From: Polytrichum commune
Taxonomy: Eukaryota > Streptophyta > Polytrichopsida > Polytrichales > Polytrichaceae
Length of the DNA stretch: 64,000 nt
Reading direction: 5' to 3'
Assembly: GCA_950295325.1 (NCBI GenBank)
Contig: OX485806.1
Location: 46,555,169 to 46,619,168, forward strand
In this document: piece by piece, positions 1 to 11,515 of the stretch
Position numbering within the stretch: position 1 is the stretch's first letter
Layout: every line of letters starts with the position of its first letter
Notes under the pieces: model-generated
The model's input: the letters and a program-made list of their open reading frames with translations, nothing else
What the model was told of the DNA's origin: nothing
The model's database searches: none
Made by a program: the position numbers and the translations under genes

Positions 1-229
1 ATTTCTTGATGATATCTCTTCAATTAATCTCATTCAACCAAGTGTTGTTTTTAATCTATCAACTTGTTTGTTTGTAATTTTATTTTTGTGCTGATCTATT
101 TTATGTGCCGAAGTTGTTTTTTAAGCTATTGTTATTTCCTATCTTTGATCTAGATTTTGTTTTGTCCTCCTTCTATGTCGTTGTGTTGTAATTTTTTTCA
201 TGTGCCACAAATTTTTTTCTTCTCAAGTA

Positions 230-1240
230 ACTACTTCATTTTTTCTACAATAGCTAAGTATCTTAAATAGCCTTTTGAAATAAACTTATATCCAAGTAAC
301 CATTTCTTACAAGTTAACCAAGTGGACACATAGTCAAATATCTTTTCTATAAGCTGCCAAGTATCAAATTAATTTTTTCTCTAAATCGCTAAACAACGAA
401 GTTTTTAGTTATTCCTTTTTTCTATGTATCTTAGATAATCAAGTTGCCAAGTAACAAATTTCCTATAAGTATCCAAGGAACTATGTGACCAAGTAACCAA
501 ATAGACTTTTTCCTTAGTGGCAATTTGGTAAGTGTCCAAGTAACCAAGTAACAAAGTAACAAGTTTCTCTTCTTCCAAGTTGGTAAGTAATTGAATAACC
601 AAGTAACCAAGTATCTAATTAACCTTTTTCTTTGTAAAAAATAGCTAAGTAACCAAATAACAAACTCATTATTTTTCACTTTAGTAAGTAGCCAAGTAGT
701 CAAGTATTCAAGTATCCAAGTAGCCTTTCTTCTTGGTGACAACTAACTAAGTAACCAAGTAACAAGTTCACTATTTTTTCACTTTGGTAAATAGCCAGGT
801 AGTCAAATATCCAAATAATCAAGTATTTTCTTTTCTTCTAAGTATCTTGGTGACAATTAGCTAAATAACCAAGTATTAAGTATTTTCTTCTCTTCTAAGT
901 ATCTCAAGATCCACGTCTCTTTCTTCAAGTTACCAAGTAACCAAATATCCTCTCTTTAGATAGCAAGTAAATTTTCTTCAAGTCATTGAGCCAATCAGGA
1001 AACTGTATCCAAGCGGGACGGCCTCTATATCCAAAACACATGCTATTCTAAATGGGATAAATAAAGAACATGTGATGATTCCCCCCCCCCCCAATTATAT
1101 ATATACATATATATACTTCCCAAATCAAGTTCAAAATTACATAGTTTTTTCTAGGGAACAAAAATTGCATAGTGACAAATTAAGTATAAAGTAAGCAAAC
1201 CAAGTAGCTAAGTAACCTCTCTTCAAGTAAGCACGTTACC
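230..1240. repeat. Degenerate CAAGTAACC-type simple-repeat field
   Basis: Short words such as AAGTAACC, CAAGTAACAA and AAGTATC recur dozens of times with irregular spacing, separated by T-rich spacers (CTTTTTCTT and similar). The period is loose, about 8-17 bp, so this is a degenerate minisatellite rather than a clean array. Minus-strand open frames inside it (about 405-742) encode repetitive Leu/Trp/Tyr-rich peptides (LVTWLL-like) that merely mirror the repeat, so I do not call them genes. Positions 1-229 are T-rich sequence with nothing recognisable. Confidence 0.75.
1081..1116. repeat. Poly-C run followed by AT microsatellite
   Basis: Twelve consecutive C residues (1081-1092) are followed by an ATATAT/ACATAT tract. 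This is simple sequence. Homopolymer length may be unreliable in assembly. From 1241 to 1737 I see no gene. Confidence 0.8.
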
Positions 1241-1737
1241 TTTTGTTCCAAAAAAATTCTCTCTCAACTCTTATTTCTAATCTCTTAATTGTTAGTTTTC
1301 ATTACCGAAATTTTTTCCCGTTAAAATATGTGTGGAAAACAATTTAATGTGATAATCAATTGTTGTTAGACACTCTTTTACTAGGTAGAAGAGATTTCCA
1401 TTCTACATGGGTGATAATGACTCTACCTACCTTCCATTTTTTTATCATCTCTTGAGGAGACATCTTTGAGTCATTATATTAAAATAAATAGCCAACTGTT
1501 ATCTTGGGTTAAAGGATTTGTTCACCTGGTTTAAGAATGTTTGAAAACCAGGCCTATACCCTTATTAGGATCAATGTTCAATGATGAGGTCCAATACCCT
1601 CATGGTTTTGTTAAGGTTCATGGCTTCCAGCCCCATCTACTTTGATGTTTGGTTTCTCAGCTCTCATATTATGGTTCCTAGTTTTTTTTGGTCTTGGCCT
1701 TTAGTTTGGTGTAATGCGATGCACCCGATGCAGTGTT

Positions 1738-2670
1738 TGTCGCACACCTCTTCATGAGGAGTGCCCGAAACATCATGGCCACAAGGGGGACCCCAGAATG
1801 ATACCCGGGACGTGTATCGCCATTGGTGAGAGGGCCCTAGGCGTTGAGAATGCCTCCTACCCACAAAGACTAGGAGTCAAGAGGGTAAGGCCATAAGCTA
1901 TGCATAGCTTATGGCATGCGGATTATAGAATGCTCAAAAATAGCTTAATCAAAGGTGTGAGCTAAAAGATATGGCAATTTGAATGGGGCGTTGTCCTGGG
2001 ACAATGCCCTGGTACAGCAATGGCCTGGGAGTGGCTCTTGAGACTGCCAAGATGTGAATAGGCATAACTTCCTTAATACTTGCCCAAATGGGACGGGTGA
2101 AAGTCCACTAGCACCTACGTGAAACGTACATGACAATGAAGTGGTCAATTGTGAGCATCAAATATCATATAAAGAAATTATGGTATTATGAAGGTCCTGG
2201 GGACTTCTAGCCCCAACGGCTATGGGAAAATGTCTACTTGGCCCCAACTCTTGGTAGATTGACAAAAGATTTTGTAATGATGGGGTAGGGGCTCTGTCAA
2301 AAATCCTAAAGGCTTATTTGGGTGAGTTAATGTGGCCGGCCAAACCCACCCGAGGCTGAATGGCAACGCCTCCACGGGCATTGGCCCAACATAGGGGCAT
2401 AGGTTCTTAGTATGATTTGGCTTGTTTTAGTGTTGCTCCGGCAATACGATGATCCACTAAAGATTTGATTTTCATGGATGGATTCCACATCTTACCAATT
2501 GGTAACCGATTAAGTAGTGAAACTTGAATGCAAATGTATGAACTAAGAGGTCCACGGTATGAGGAGCTAACCATTCACATGGTGGAATGCAAAGGGTAAG
2601 CGCTCGTGATCCTTGCTAGACTTGGAAAAATTACCAAGATTGTTAAGGGGCCTTAGCAAGGGTTGCGACG
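1738..2670 (+). mobile_element. Left LTR of a miniature LTR element (family 1)
   Basis: This 933-bp unit begins TGTCGC and ends GCGACG, a one-base decay of the expected GCGACA. It aligns over its full length with 2859-3830. Shared blocks include the opening 'cgcacctctcc/ttcat..aggagtgccc', the 'gggcgctgtccygggaca' core, 'cataacttc.tcaatacttgc' and the terminal 'gctagcaagggttg'. A primer-binding site starts two bases after its end, which fixes it as the 5' LTR on the plus strand. The two copies differ at very many positions (roughly a fifth by eye), so the insertion is old. The 5-bp flanks outside the pair (GTGTT on the left, AACAG on the right) do not match, so either the target duplication has decayed or one side is rearranged. 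Confidence 0.8.
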
Positions 2671-2858
2671 TGTGGTATCAAAGCAAGGGTCCAATCTTTG
2701 AGCTAGCAATTTGAAGAAGAAATGACCATCAAATGTGCGGGTTATGATGGTGAGCCTAAGGTTTCTGGAAAATTGTGACATTAAAAATTAAACAAAGACC
2801 ATGTTGAAATGGATTTTGACCACACCATTGATTCTAATAACAAGGACGAGTATGACAA
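2671..2858 (+). other. Residual internal domain between two LTRs
   Basis: Only 188 bp separate the two LTRs. Apart from the PBS I see no gag or pol reading frame and no purine-rich polypurine tract before the right LTR. The element is either a deletion derivative or a TRIM-like non-autonomous element, although its LTRs are long for a typical TRIM. Confidence 0.65.
2673..2684 (+). promoter_or_regulatory. Primer-binding site, initiator-tRNA-Met type
   Basis: TGGTATCAAAGC matches 11 of 12 bases of the canonical plant retrotransposon PBS TGGTATCAGAGC, which is complementary to the 3' end of initiator tRNA-Met. It lies two bases downstream of the 1738-2670 LTR, exactly where a PBS should be. Confidence 0.8.
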
Positions 2859-3830
2859 TGTCGCGCACCTCTCCATAAGGAGTGCCCAAAACACCATGGG
2901 CACAAGGGGGACCCCGGAGTGACACCCGGGACTTGTGGCGCCGTTGGTCAGAGGGCCCAAGTGATCCTAGTGTGGGTGAGGGCCCAGGCGTTGGGAACGC
3001 CTCCCACCCTCGGAGACTAGGATGCACAAGGCTAAGGCCATCAAGTGTGCGTAGCTCATGGCGTGGTGATTCTAGAACGCTCAAAAACACCTCAATCGGA
3101 GGTGTGAGCTAGGAGTTATGGCCATTTGAGTGGGGCGCTGTCCCGGGACAGCACCCTGGTCCAGCAGTGCCTGGGAGTGAATCCCGGGACTGCCAAGGTT
3201 CAAACAGGCATAACTTCGTCAATACTTGCATGAATGGGGCAAGTGATGAGTCCATCGGCATCTACATGAAGCGTAGATGAAGATGAAGTGGTTTTGTGTT
3301 AGCATCAAACATCATACAAGGAAGTTATGATGGTTTGAAGCTGCTGGGGGCTTCTAGGCCCAGCGGCTAAGGGAAAATGTCTACTTGGCCCCAACTCTTG
3401 GTAGAGAGACAAGAGGTTTCTTGACGGTGGGGTAGGGGCCCCGCATAGAGTCCTAGAGGCTTATATGGGTGAGGTGGTGTGGCCTCACCCACCCGAGGCC
3501 GAACGGCACGGCCTTCATGGGCTTTGGCCCATTGTGAGGCCATAGTTGCCTAGTATGGTTCGGGTTGTTGTAGTGTTGCTCCGGCAACGCGATGATCAAC
3601 ATAGGATTGGACTTCCATGGATGGAAGTCCACATTGGGGAAATGGGTCAGCGATTAAGGGGTGAGTCCCGAAAGCAAAGTAGGAGGGTTGGTGCCCCTCC
3701 TATGAACTATAGGTACGGGGTAGGAGGAGCTAACCATTAGCATGGCGGAATGCGAATGGTTAGCACTCGTAACCTTTGGTAGGAATGAAAATTGGCAAGA
3801 TGGTCAAGGGGGCTAGCAAGGGTTGTGACA
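2859..3830 (+). mobile_element. Right LTR of the miniature LTR element (family 1)
   Basis: This 972-bp unit starts TGTCGC and ends GTGACA, with TG...CA termini and near-perfect 6-bp terminal inversion. It is the partner of 1738-2670. It is locally GC-richer than its surroundings and contains short self-complementary words such as TGTCCCGGGACA. The open frames at 2882-3112 (plus) and 2788-3090 (minus) fall in this non-coding repeat and are judged spurious. The following bases (3831-4150) carry no clear gene. Confidence 0.8.
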
Positions 3831-4220
3831 AACAGTGGCTTCTGTGAGGAAATAGAAGAGTTCTTTGAAAAGGCTTCAGCAAACCTCAAAGAATATCTGG
3901 AAGCTAGACTACCAAATGCACCAAAACAATATTTGGAATTTGGAAAATAGTGATTTTGGATTGAAAGTCCAACTTAAAATGCTTAAGCTTATGGATTCCA
4001 TGAATCAAAAATTCAAGTTTTGCAAAAACAAAAAGCCCCAACAAGACAAAATGATCGAGAACCTTATGATGTAAGGTGTTAGGCCTTCTTCTTCAACAAA
4101 AAAATGAGCCAAGGTAAACATACCAAGTACCTTATTGGGTTTAGTAAAGAAAATAAGGTGAAAAAATTGTTGTTGGAAATGGACAACTACCATAATTTCT
4201 AAAGGTCAAGGTGCGCAACA

Positions 4221-4720
4221 TTATTGCCCATAAAGTTGCATTGAGCTTGGAATACCAATTACATTTACGATTTTCCGTAAACTATAGGCAATGATTTGGT
4301 TGACTAATTTAACTAAGCCATTTGTCTGAGGGTGATAGGGTGTGGTTTTTTTATGGTCTATGCCATATGTTGCGGTCAATTCCTCCATAAGATTGTGTAA
4401 AAATGCGTACATCTATCACTATTAGAGATTTTTGAAAGTCCATATTGGGTAATGATGTTCTTAAAAATGAATAAAGCTGTGGTTTTCTTACTTGCGACCT
4501 TCATTGCCTTCATTTCCACCCACCTACTAAGATAATTCACCACATCGATTATATAGGCTATCTCACAAGAAGACATAGGGTGGATTAGTCATACGTAGTG
4601 AATTCCTCATTTCTCAAATGGAAAATGTGGTAATGATAGATGAGAGGGAACGTCATGTGGAAGTTGTTTCATTGCTGAACGTTGACAAGCATTGCATCTA
4701 CGAGCATGGGTGTGAGCATC
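4221..4720 (-). pseudogene. Integrase domain of the gypsy relic
   Basis: This is the integrase part of the minus-strand gypsy pol. The C-x2-C half of the HHCC zinc finger (CNACQR) is visible near 4690. The catalytic-core stretch with SRWVEMKA lies near 4510 and the conserved YHPQTNG near 4330. Stops and frame changes separate these blocks. Between 3831 and 4220, where the 3' end and 3' LTR should lie, no matching LTR is recognisable. Confidence 0.88.
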
Positions 4721-5699
4721 TGTGAACATGTTGGGCCAATATTAATTTGCTCAAAAGGCGTTTTGTGTCATGAGGCGATCAACAAATTGGCCGCCACAAG
4801 TGCTATCATGACATGCTATAAGGATATCCAAGATTTTTGTGACATTCTCACATTGGCAAAACACCCCATCCAATCACCTTTGGTAAAAACGACTAGCAAT
4901 GATAACATAATGTCGGTTATGGACGTTAATCTTCCACCGTTCATTCTTGTCCAATATATCAAGCATTGTTTGAGTGCTCAAGAACTCGGTAATGTGGGCA
5001 TACTATGATGGAATTATTTTAATGAAAAATAAATTATCATTTGGTGGTTCATCATTAATGTCCAATTTGCCAACCTCTTTGGATAATATTGAGAGGTGGT
5101 CAGCTTGCTTATGTAAGCGATTGGGCTTGTAAGTGTAATCTAACAACTCAAAGAATAAGATCCACCTTGCTATACAACTATAAGGTTGGGTTTAATAATC
5201 ATATATTGGAAGGCCAAATGGTCTAAAACAAATACTACTTGGTTCATCATAAGGTAGTGTCTGAATTTCTTGATACTAAATACCATAGCAAGGCATTCTT
5301 GCTTCGTAGTGGATTAATTCTTCTCCACCAATGCCAATTGATGACTAGCAAAGGCAATGCGGCGGTCCTTGAGGTCATGCCCATAGGGTTTGCAAAAAGT
5401 CGTGCCTACTGTAACAACAGAGGCATCACAATAGACATGGAATGGCACATCCCATCAAAGAGGTATAGGTCATGATAAAGAAGTCAATTTGGTTTTGAGG
5501 GCATCAATACCAACTTGACATTTGAGGGTCCACTCGTATTTTGTGTCCCTCCGAGTGAGGTTTGTTAAAATGATTGTTGGAGTGGTATAGTCCTCCATGA
5601 TGTCTCCATAACCATCCAAAATGGCCTAAAAATCTCTAGATCCCTTTGATTTTATTGACAAGTTGGAGGTTGAGGATCACATTAATGTTTTTGGGGTCC

Positions 5700-6300
5700 A
5701 ATTCATTATCAAACTCCAACACTACATAACCTAATAACATGCATTTTAAGAGTGTCATATATAGATTGATGGGGTTCAGGGGTTAGGCTATTTTGCCTAC
5801 ACCAAATGAAACACTTGCAAAACATGGAAAAATGAAGGGCCTTAGTTGTTTGGATGCTAGAATCATCAATAAAAACCAACATAGAATTGTGCAAAAGGTA
5901 AAAAAATATGAAGGTCATTACACGTTGAAATGCAACCATCACATTACATAGACCAAAGGGTATAAATACGTAACTGAATGTATCCCATGGCGTCATAAAT
6001 TTTTTTTGTGGTAGTCTATGGGATCAATGGACATTTAATTATAGCCAAAGAAGCCATCCATAAAGGTGTACAATACATGCCCACCACTTTTAAAAAATTT
6101 GGTTAATAAATGGCAATGGAAATTGATCTTTTTGCATGGCCTAATTGAGGTGTCTATAGCCAATACACATCCTAACCTCCCATTCATTCTTTATACCAAC
6201 ACCATAGGGGACATTCAATTTGTAATCTCTACGGGCTTGATGAAACGGGTTTCAAAGAGATTCATTAAATCAACCTTCACTATTAGCTAAAGGTGGGGAT
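5700..6300 (-). pseudogene. Reverse transcriptase domain of the gypsy relic
   Basis: Conserved RT blocks appear in order on the minus strand: an N-terminal ETRFIKPVEITN block, then TFMDGFFGYN, then MTPWDTFSYVFIPFGLCN followed by AFQRVMTFIF, and a FIDD box. They fit a Ty3/gypsy RT rather than copia or LINE. Several in-frame stops (for example in the finger region) show that it is not functional. Confidence 0.9.
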
Positions 6301-7330
6301 TCATTTAACGATCCCTTGAGTAAACCAATCAGGCATTGAGGATTAAAAAATAATATGTTGGGCGATCTTAGGCAGTATGCCTTTAAAACCCTTATAGAAC
6401 CATGAAAAATGTCTTCAAAATCGAGAATAGGGTTGCAATATTCTTTCATTTTGATTTATTGGGATCTTTCTTTCGAGCGACACATCCACCTCTTGCCAAT
6501 TTTTGTCCGCAATGTGTATAGGGTTGCACGTCCATGATACCAATCTTTAAGCACCAATGGATAGATAGGCAAACCTCTTGCTACTTAAAGGTTTGTGGAC
6601 GTTTTACAAAAGTATATAGGAAGAGGACATCTATGTTTTTCATTCACGACGTCACAAAGGTAATGTGGTTGGATATCATTGCATTTGGTGGTGTATACTA
6701 ATTCGGTAGGGATGTCATTTGCAATGGATACAAAGTTGGTGTATGCATCTCGGGGTCCATCATTCACTGCAAATTTACTCGTCATATAATGGGCAAAATA
6801 GACTACCAACTCCATATTTTCCTCTAGGACCCCGCTAACCACCTCATGAATTCTCCATATTCCTCCCAATTGTAAAAGCTGAGACATAGGCGTTAAATGG
6901 GACAAAGAAAAGGTCAAAAAACGGTTGAATATACCCTATAGTTTTTAAAGATTCATCCATGGCCTCACCTTCATCGAGAAGTTGCGGTTTTGGTGTTGTG
7001 GATCGTGAGTTGACCATAGAAGTGCACCAATTATGTAGGGCCTAAAGGTCATTCAGGACCTATTCATGGACTACCATATCTTTACATCGGCTCTTCATAA
7101 CCAATCTTTATTTAACAAATTGGGGTATTATAGGCATTTGTTACAAAATGGAGGACATAAAAAGTCGGGGTGTAAACCTTTCTTCCAATCTTAACCTCAC
7201 AATTAGACATTTGTCGCACATGTGTCATTTGACATTGATCAACCATGTTGTCAACGTATGGAAACAAGCCAGTTATCTTTAAGCCTAACTTCTCCAAGGC
7301 AGAAAATGGCATTATGTCTATGTTGCTATA

Positions 7331-9108
7331 GGCATTCCTTCATTGATGTAGGCACGGGGGATCACATCGTCAAGGATCTCCACCCTCTATTTCGATTGGT
7401 CTTGTATAACCTGGGGAAGTAGCATGGATTTTGGCCGCCATAACCGACTTGCGGGGCTTGCAAACGGTGGATGCCCGTTCCTTAAACTTTTTCCTCAAGG
7501 TAAAAACTACCTCATTAAGTTGTGTACTTAAATGTTGGCCTTCAAGGTTTAGGATGCAAAGTTATGACCATAGGTCATACTACTATGCGAGGATGAAGGC
7601 TATGGTAGGTTGAGGTTATAGTTTCAAAGGACCATCATACATGTTTTACAACATATTCACAAACCTATATAGATCATTTTTATCTTCATTTTCATCAAAT
7701 TCTAACGGTGGTGCCACATCAATAGAAGGTTTTTCAAGAGGGGGTTCATTGATAGCATTTTGGATGGCATAATGAAGAATCTTGTTCAATTGAACAAACT
7801 TTGGTGATCCATCTCAAGTTGTAGAGGGCTCCAACATCACAAAGAGTAGTGGAGTAATAAGGGGGTTGACTAACCGTTGGGCTTTAGTCATAAATGCACC
7901 ATCCACCATTTTGTTTCCCACAAAGAAAGTAGAGAAGACCATTGGCTTATACTCATGTAATATTCATACTACAATGATAATTTCTACTTTAACTAGAATA
8001 ACTACCCATAATGGATGGACTACACTAATGCCTTCAAGTAATGACTTTATATCTCATATAATCATCCAATTACATCATATTTATTCATACATCACATTCA
8101 TTCATGAAAACCATCATATGTTCATCCTAAATACATCATTAATCCTTACTTAATAGTTTTTCATCCAACTTAATCATCTTTATTTTATCATTACTTTATT
8201 TATTCATTGATCATACCTAGTCTACAAGGGGTACCTAATTTCTACCAAATTCCATATCGCCCACTCTTGGTTGGATTGGTCGAGTAGTGGGAAAAAATAT
8301 AATTAGAAGCCAAGGCAATCAATGCAACGGTTTGCTCCAGTTTACACATATTTGTAGAACAATCATCCAACATGGTTCAAAAACCATTGTATTCAATTTT
8401 AATAGGGTTAACAAACATTTTTGTTCAACCTTAATTTTGATAATATCCTAGGAATTTTATGCTTTTATCTACATCAAGACTTCACCTTAGTTATCCATGT
8501 TTAAACCCCCAAATCCAACAATCTTCATTTGCCGCCCTTTTGATGTAATGACCTTTATCCGCTCAACCTTCATTCTTTGATGCATTCATATGCATATGTT
8601 GTCGTTCGCTCACGGCTTCATCCACTTGACGTTGTACAAAGTCTTTGTGTATTATTTAATTGTCTCAACAATGCTGATTAATTTATATCAATCTTATAAA
8701 GTAGTTTATTTTTATATTAGACCATGAGCCTTAATTCAAACTGCGAGCCATTTGGGTGGCTCACACCTTGCTTTGTGTTTTATTTTTATTTTCCTTGGTT
8801 CATATAAAAAATATGGAATAATTCTTATTCCTCTTAAATAAATGCTATCCTTTGGAGATATTTTTATCAGGAACATAGGTAAAATATGGCTATAAATATT
8901 GAATTTATTTTATTGATTAATTTGAAAAAATGCTCTATAGCGGCGGAGGTACCTTATGGATATAAATGCATTATTTTTTAATATGTACAGTTGCATTTGA
9001 GAATGATTTTATTCACCATAGGTATTGTATATTCACACTATAACTTTGAATGCACTACATGTTTGGATTGGTTAAATTTTCTTATATATATAGACTAGTA
9101 TATGTATA
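7331..9108 (-). other. Probable gag-side remnant of the gypsy relic, poorly resolved
   Basis: The minus strand upstream of the protease should hold gag. Short coding-like stretches are visible (for example FVQRQVDEAVSERQ near 8600), but there is no continuous frame, no clear CCHC knuckle and no 5' LTR. The assignment to gag rests on position only. The plus-strand open frame at 7866-8153 is AT-rich and has no recognisable similarity. Confidence 0.35.
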
Positions 9109-11515
9109 TGTGGCATTTTTTGGCCCACCCCGCATCCAAGGGAGCCTAAAAGTGCTACACAAATCCTTCGGTGATGGTGGCTTGCACTTGGAGGTGCCCA
9201 AACCGAACCCGGATGGTAGATGTATAAGATGAGTGATTAGATTTTTGGCGGGGAATTGAAATTGCGGTTGTAGTACCTCCGAAGATTGGGCTTTAATATT
9301 TATTATTGTGGCTCTAAATGCCAGTAATTCATTTCATACCTAATTCTAACCTAGACCTATAACCTAGTCTAAGCGCACATACACCAACCTTGGAACCAAA
9401 GCAATCATAACTTATGAATTGAAATGGCTATGGTACACACCAATTGGGTGTAACATATACCACCCCTAGCTCAATGGACAAAATAACAATTGTTTGATCA
9501 ACCATTCAATCCCATCCTACTTCCTTATTTAGTTATGTTTGAATTTCCTAAGCGGGGGACTTGGCTTAAGTCCCACCCTTTACACAACTTTATTCTTACT
9601 TAGTTAATTTTGTTTACACATTTTACCTTACTACATTTATATATTATACATCTTTCCTTAGTTGAATGGTGCACCCTTTAGCTCGGAACCTTCTAGGGCC
9701 TCATGCAAGTCCCTTGATAATAGAGTGATAGCTCAAACCCTTTGGAATTCAGTGGTCCGAAGGGTGGTGTTACCCTACCGAGTTAAGTTCCCGATTCAGG
9801 CTTTTTGCCAACAAGGGTTCACGATATAGTTTTTTTTTTATCATCAAATGTATTTATACTAGATAAAAAACAAAATGTAATTTAATAAAACTAGAATGAC
9901 AGACGACCTATAGATTCAACATGTTGTACAATTTCCCATGAGGCCAACAATACAATAGTAGATTCGTGGGTCATCAACCCTATCTTTTCATCAATAACAT
10001 TCAAAGTGGTCATATCGGTCATTTTGTATAACATCATTTTAATGTACTATAATTTTAGCCTCACCATAACTAATTCACTTAGTACACATCATTAACTTTC
10101 TAGAGATCTAGAATTCAATTCAATCGAATAAGAATTGCAAAAATTACGAGGTTTTAAAGTGTGATGCCTATTCAATCGATCCTTTCACTTCCACCTATCA
10201 AACCTCCAACTTTAAAATCTCATAGTTAATTTGTTATTATATGAAGTGAGGCTTCATATACACCATTGGAAAGCTAAAAAAATTATAAAAAAAATTAGAT
10301 TAGCAGGGCAAGGGGAGATGGATCTAGTAGCCTTTTTGTACTGCAGTAATCAACTAGAAGGGCTCAAATTAGGTATCCCACCTTTGGAAATTCATATCTA
10401 ATTCATTATTCATTCAAATCACACGTTCTAAATGGCCTTAGAAAGCCAGACAAAAGTTATACTTGAAAAAAATACAAAAATTTGATATTGAAGTTTTAAT
10501 CAGGCTAATAGGTCTACTCCAATAGTCGATGCCCAAATGAACATCCTACTTTTTACTCCAACTTTGGAAATTCATAACTACTTGCTATCTCCACCAATTG
10601 CAAATGAAAAACAGCTATGGATAGCTATAGAAGTTTTCAATAAAAAAAAAATCATAAATGTTTAGTTGTAGATGATATACCAAGCATTCATGCCATCAAC
10701 AGCCAAGGTTTATAATGCCTTAATCTTTAAACATACACTCTAACCTACCTCTAAGCAAGAAAGAAAAAAATTATGTGTACTAACAAATATAGTTTCTAAC
10801 TAAGAGAATATAGGGAGAGTATTTCTTTTAGCATTACTATTAAGTAATTGAAAGGACAAGAGGGAGTTTATTTCCTAACTACATAGAAGCAAGGCTTTGT
10901 CCAAGCGTTGAAAAGAAGAGAAAGTTTGCAATGTAGGAGGAGGGGTTTTTAAACCCTCTCAGAAAATTGTTCTTTAGACCTTAGACCCCTCTACCGTTGG
11001 TCCCCCTTTAAATTTACGTTCAAAGGTTTTCTCGGTTGAAGTTGCCACCCTTTCACTTAGGTGGCTCCAACGGGAGTCTTTCAAATTCTTTCAATTTTTT
11101 TGTCATCGAGTTGGCAAGGGGAAAATGGATAAGTGGCCCCCTTGTATTTTTTTTTTCAAAAATCTTCATGCCAATTTTGCCTTCTTACACCAAACACCTC
11201 CATTTATCTTATGTGGCCCACACAAATTAATAAACTAATTATTGCTTAGCTAGCCTCTACTAACTTAACATGTTAACTAGTTTGTACCACTATTTAGTTT
11301 TTTCCTTTGACAAACCCTGCCTTAACTAGTTTATTTTCTATACACGGGTGAAGGCCTGAAATCCTTGGTAATTTGCCTTTGCATTTTTGGGGCTAAACAC
11401 TAAATGAATCATTTTCTCCAAAACTTCTTAACAATTCTAATTTTTTATGCTTAAATTTTAACAAAAAGTAATCCCGCATAATGATGGACCACTTTAGAGG
11501 TTTACAGTTCCTTGG
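9109..11515 (+). repeat. Dispersed 2.4-kb repeat, copy 1
   Basis: This block aligns, in reverse orientation, with about 56690-59716. Matching landmarks in order: the short coding end ...SLKV..HK...PKPN.DGRCIR* (9140-9230 here); 'accaaccttggaacca' (9390); 'gacttggcttaagt..caccctttacacaactt' (9550); 'accttctagg' with 'gggtggtgttaccct' (9690-9775); 'aacccacgaatc' inverted (9970); 'ttgccaaccctcg' analogue (11110); and 'gggctaaacactaaa' (11390). Copy 1 lacks the MITE present in copy 2, and the unoccupied site TACATA is at 10880-10885. It may be a long LTR or another non-coding element segment; I could not define termini or a target duplication. Confidence 0.75.

Larger units (their letters stand above)
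4221..7330 (-). pseudogene. Decayed Ty3/gypsy pol polyprotein
   Basis: Reading leftward on the minus strand, the domains follow Ty3/gypsy order: protease end, reverse transcriptase, RNase H, integrase. Seen directly: protease-side LEKLGLKITG (~7260-7312); RT entry motifs RFIKPVE and FMDGFFGYN (~6050-6260); RT core PFGLCNVMVAFQRVMTFIF and FIDD (~5840-5990); RNase H FHVYCDAS and QADHLS (~5100-5450); integrase zinc-finger part CNACQR (~4690), SRWVEMKA (~4510) and YHPQTNG (~4330). Numerous stops and frameshifts interrupt every domain, and the RT box reads FIDD rather than the usual YVDD/YIDD. The element is therefore dead. Plus-strand open frames at 4682-5008, 5239-5475, 6066-6290 and 7222-7613 are antisense shadows. 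Confidence 0.92.

Noticed and set aside
4682-5008. 108-codon plus-strand open frame
   Set aside because: It is antisense to the RNase H/integrase junction of the minus-strand gypsy relic.
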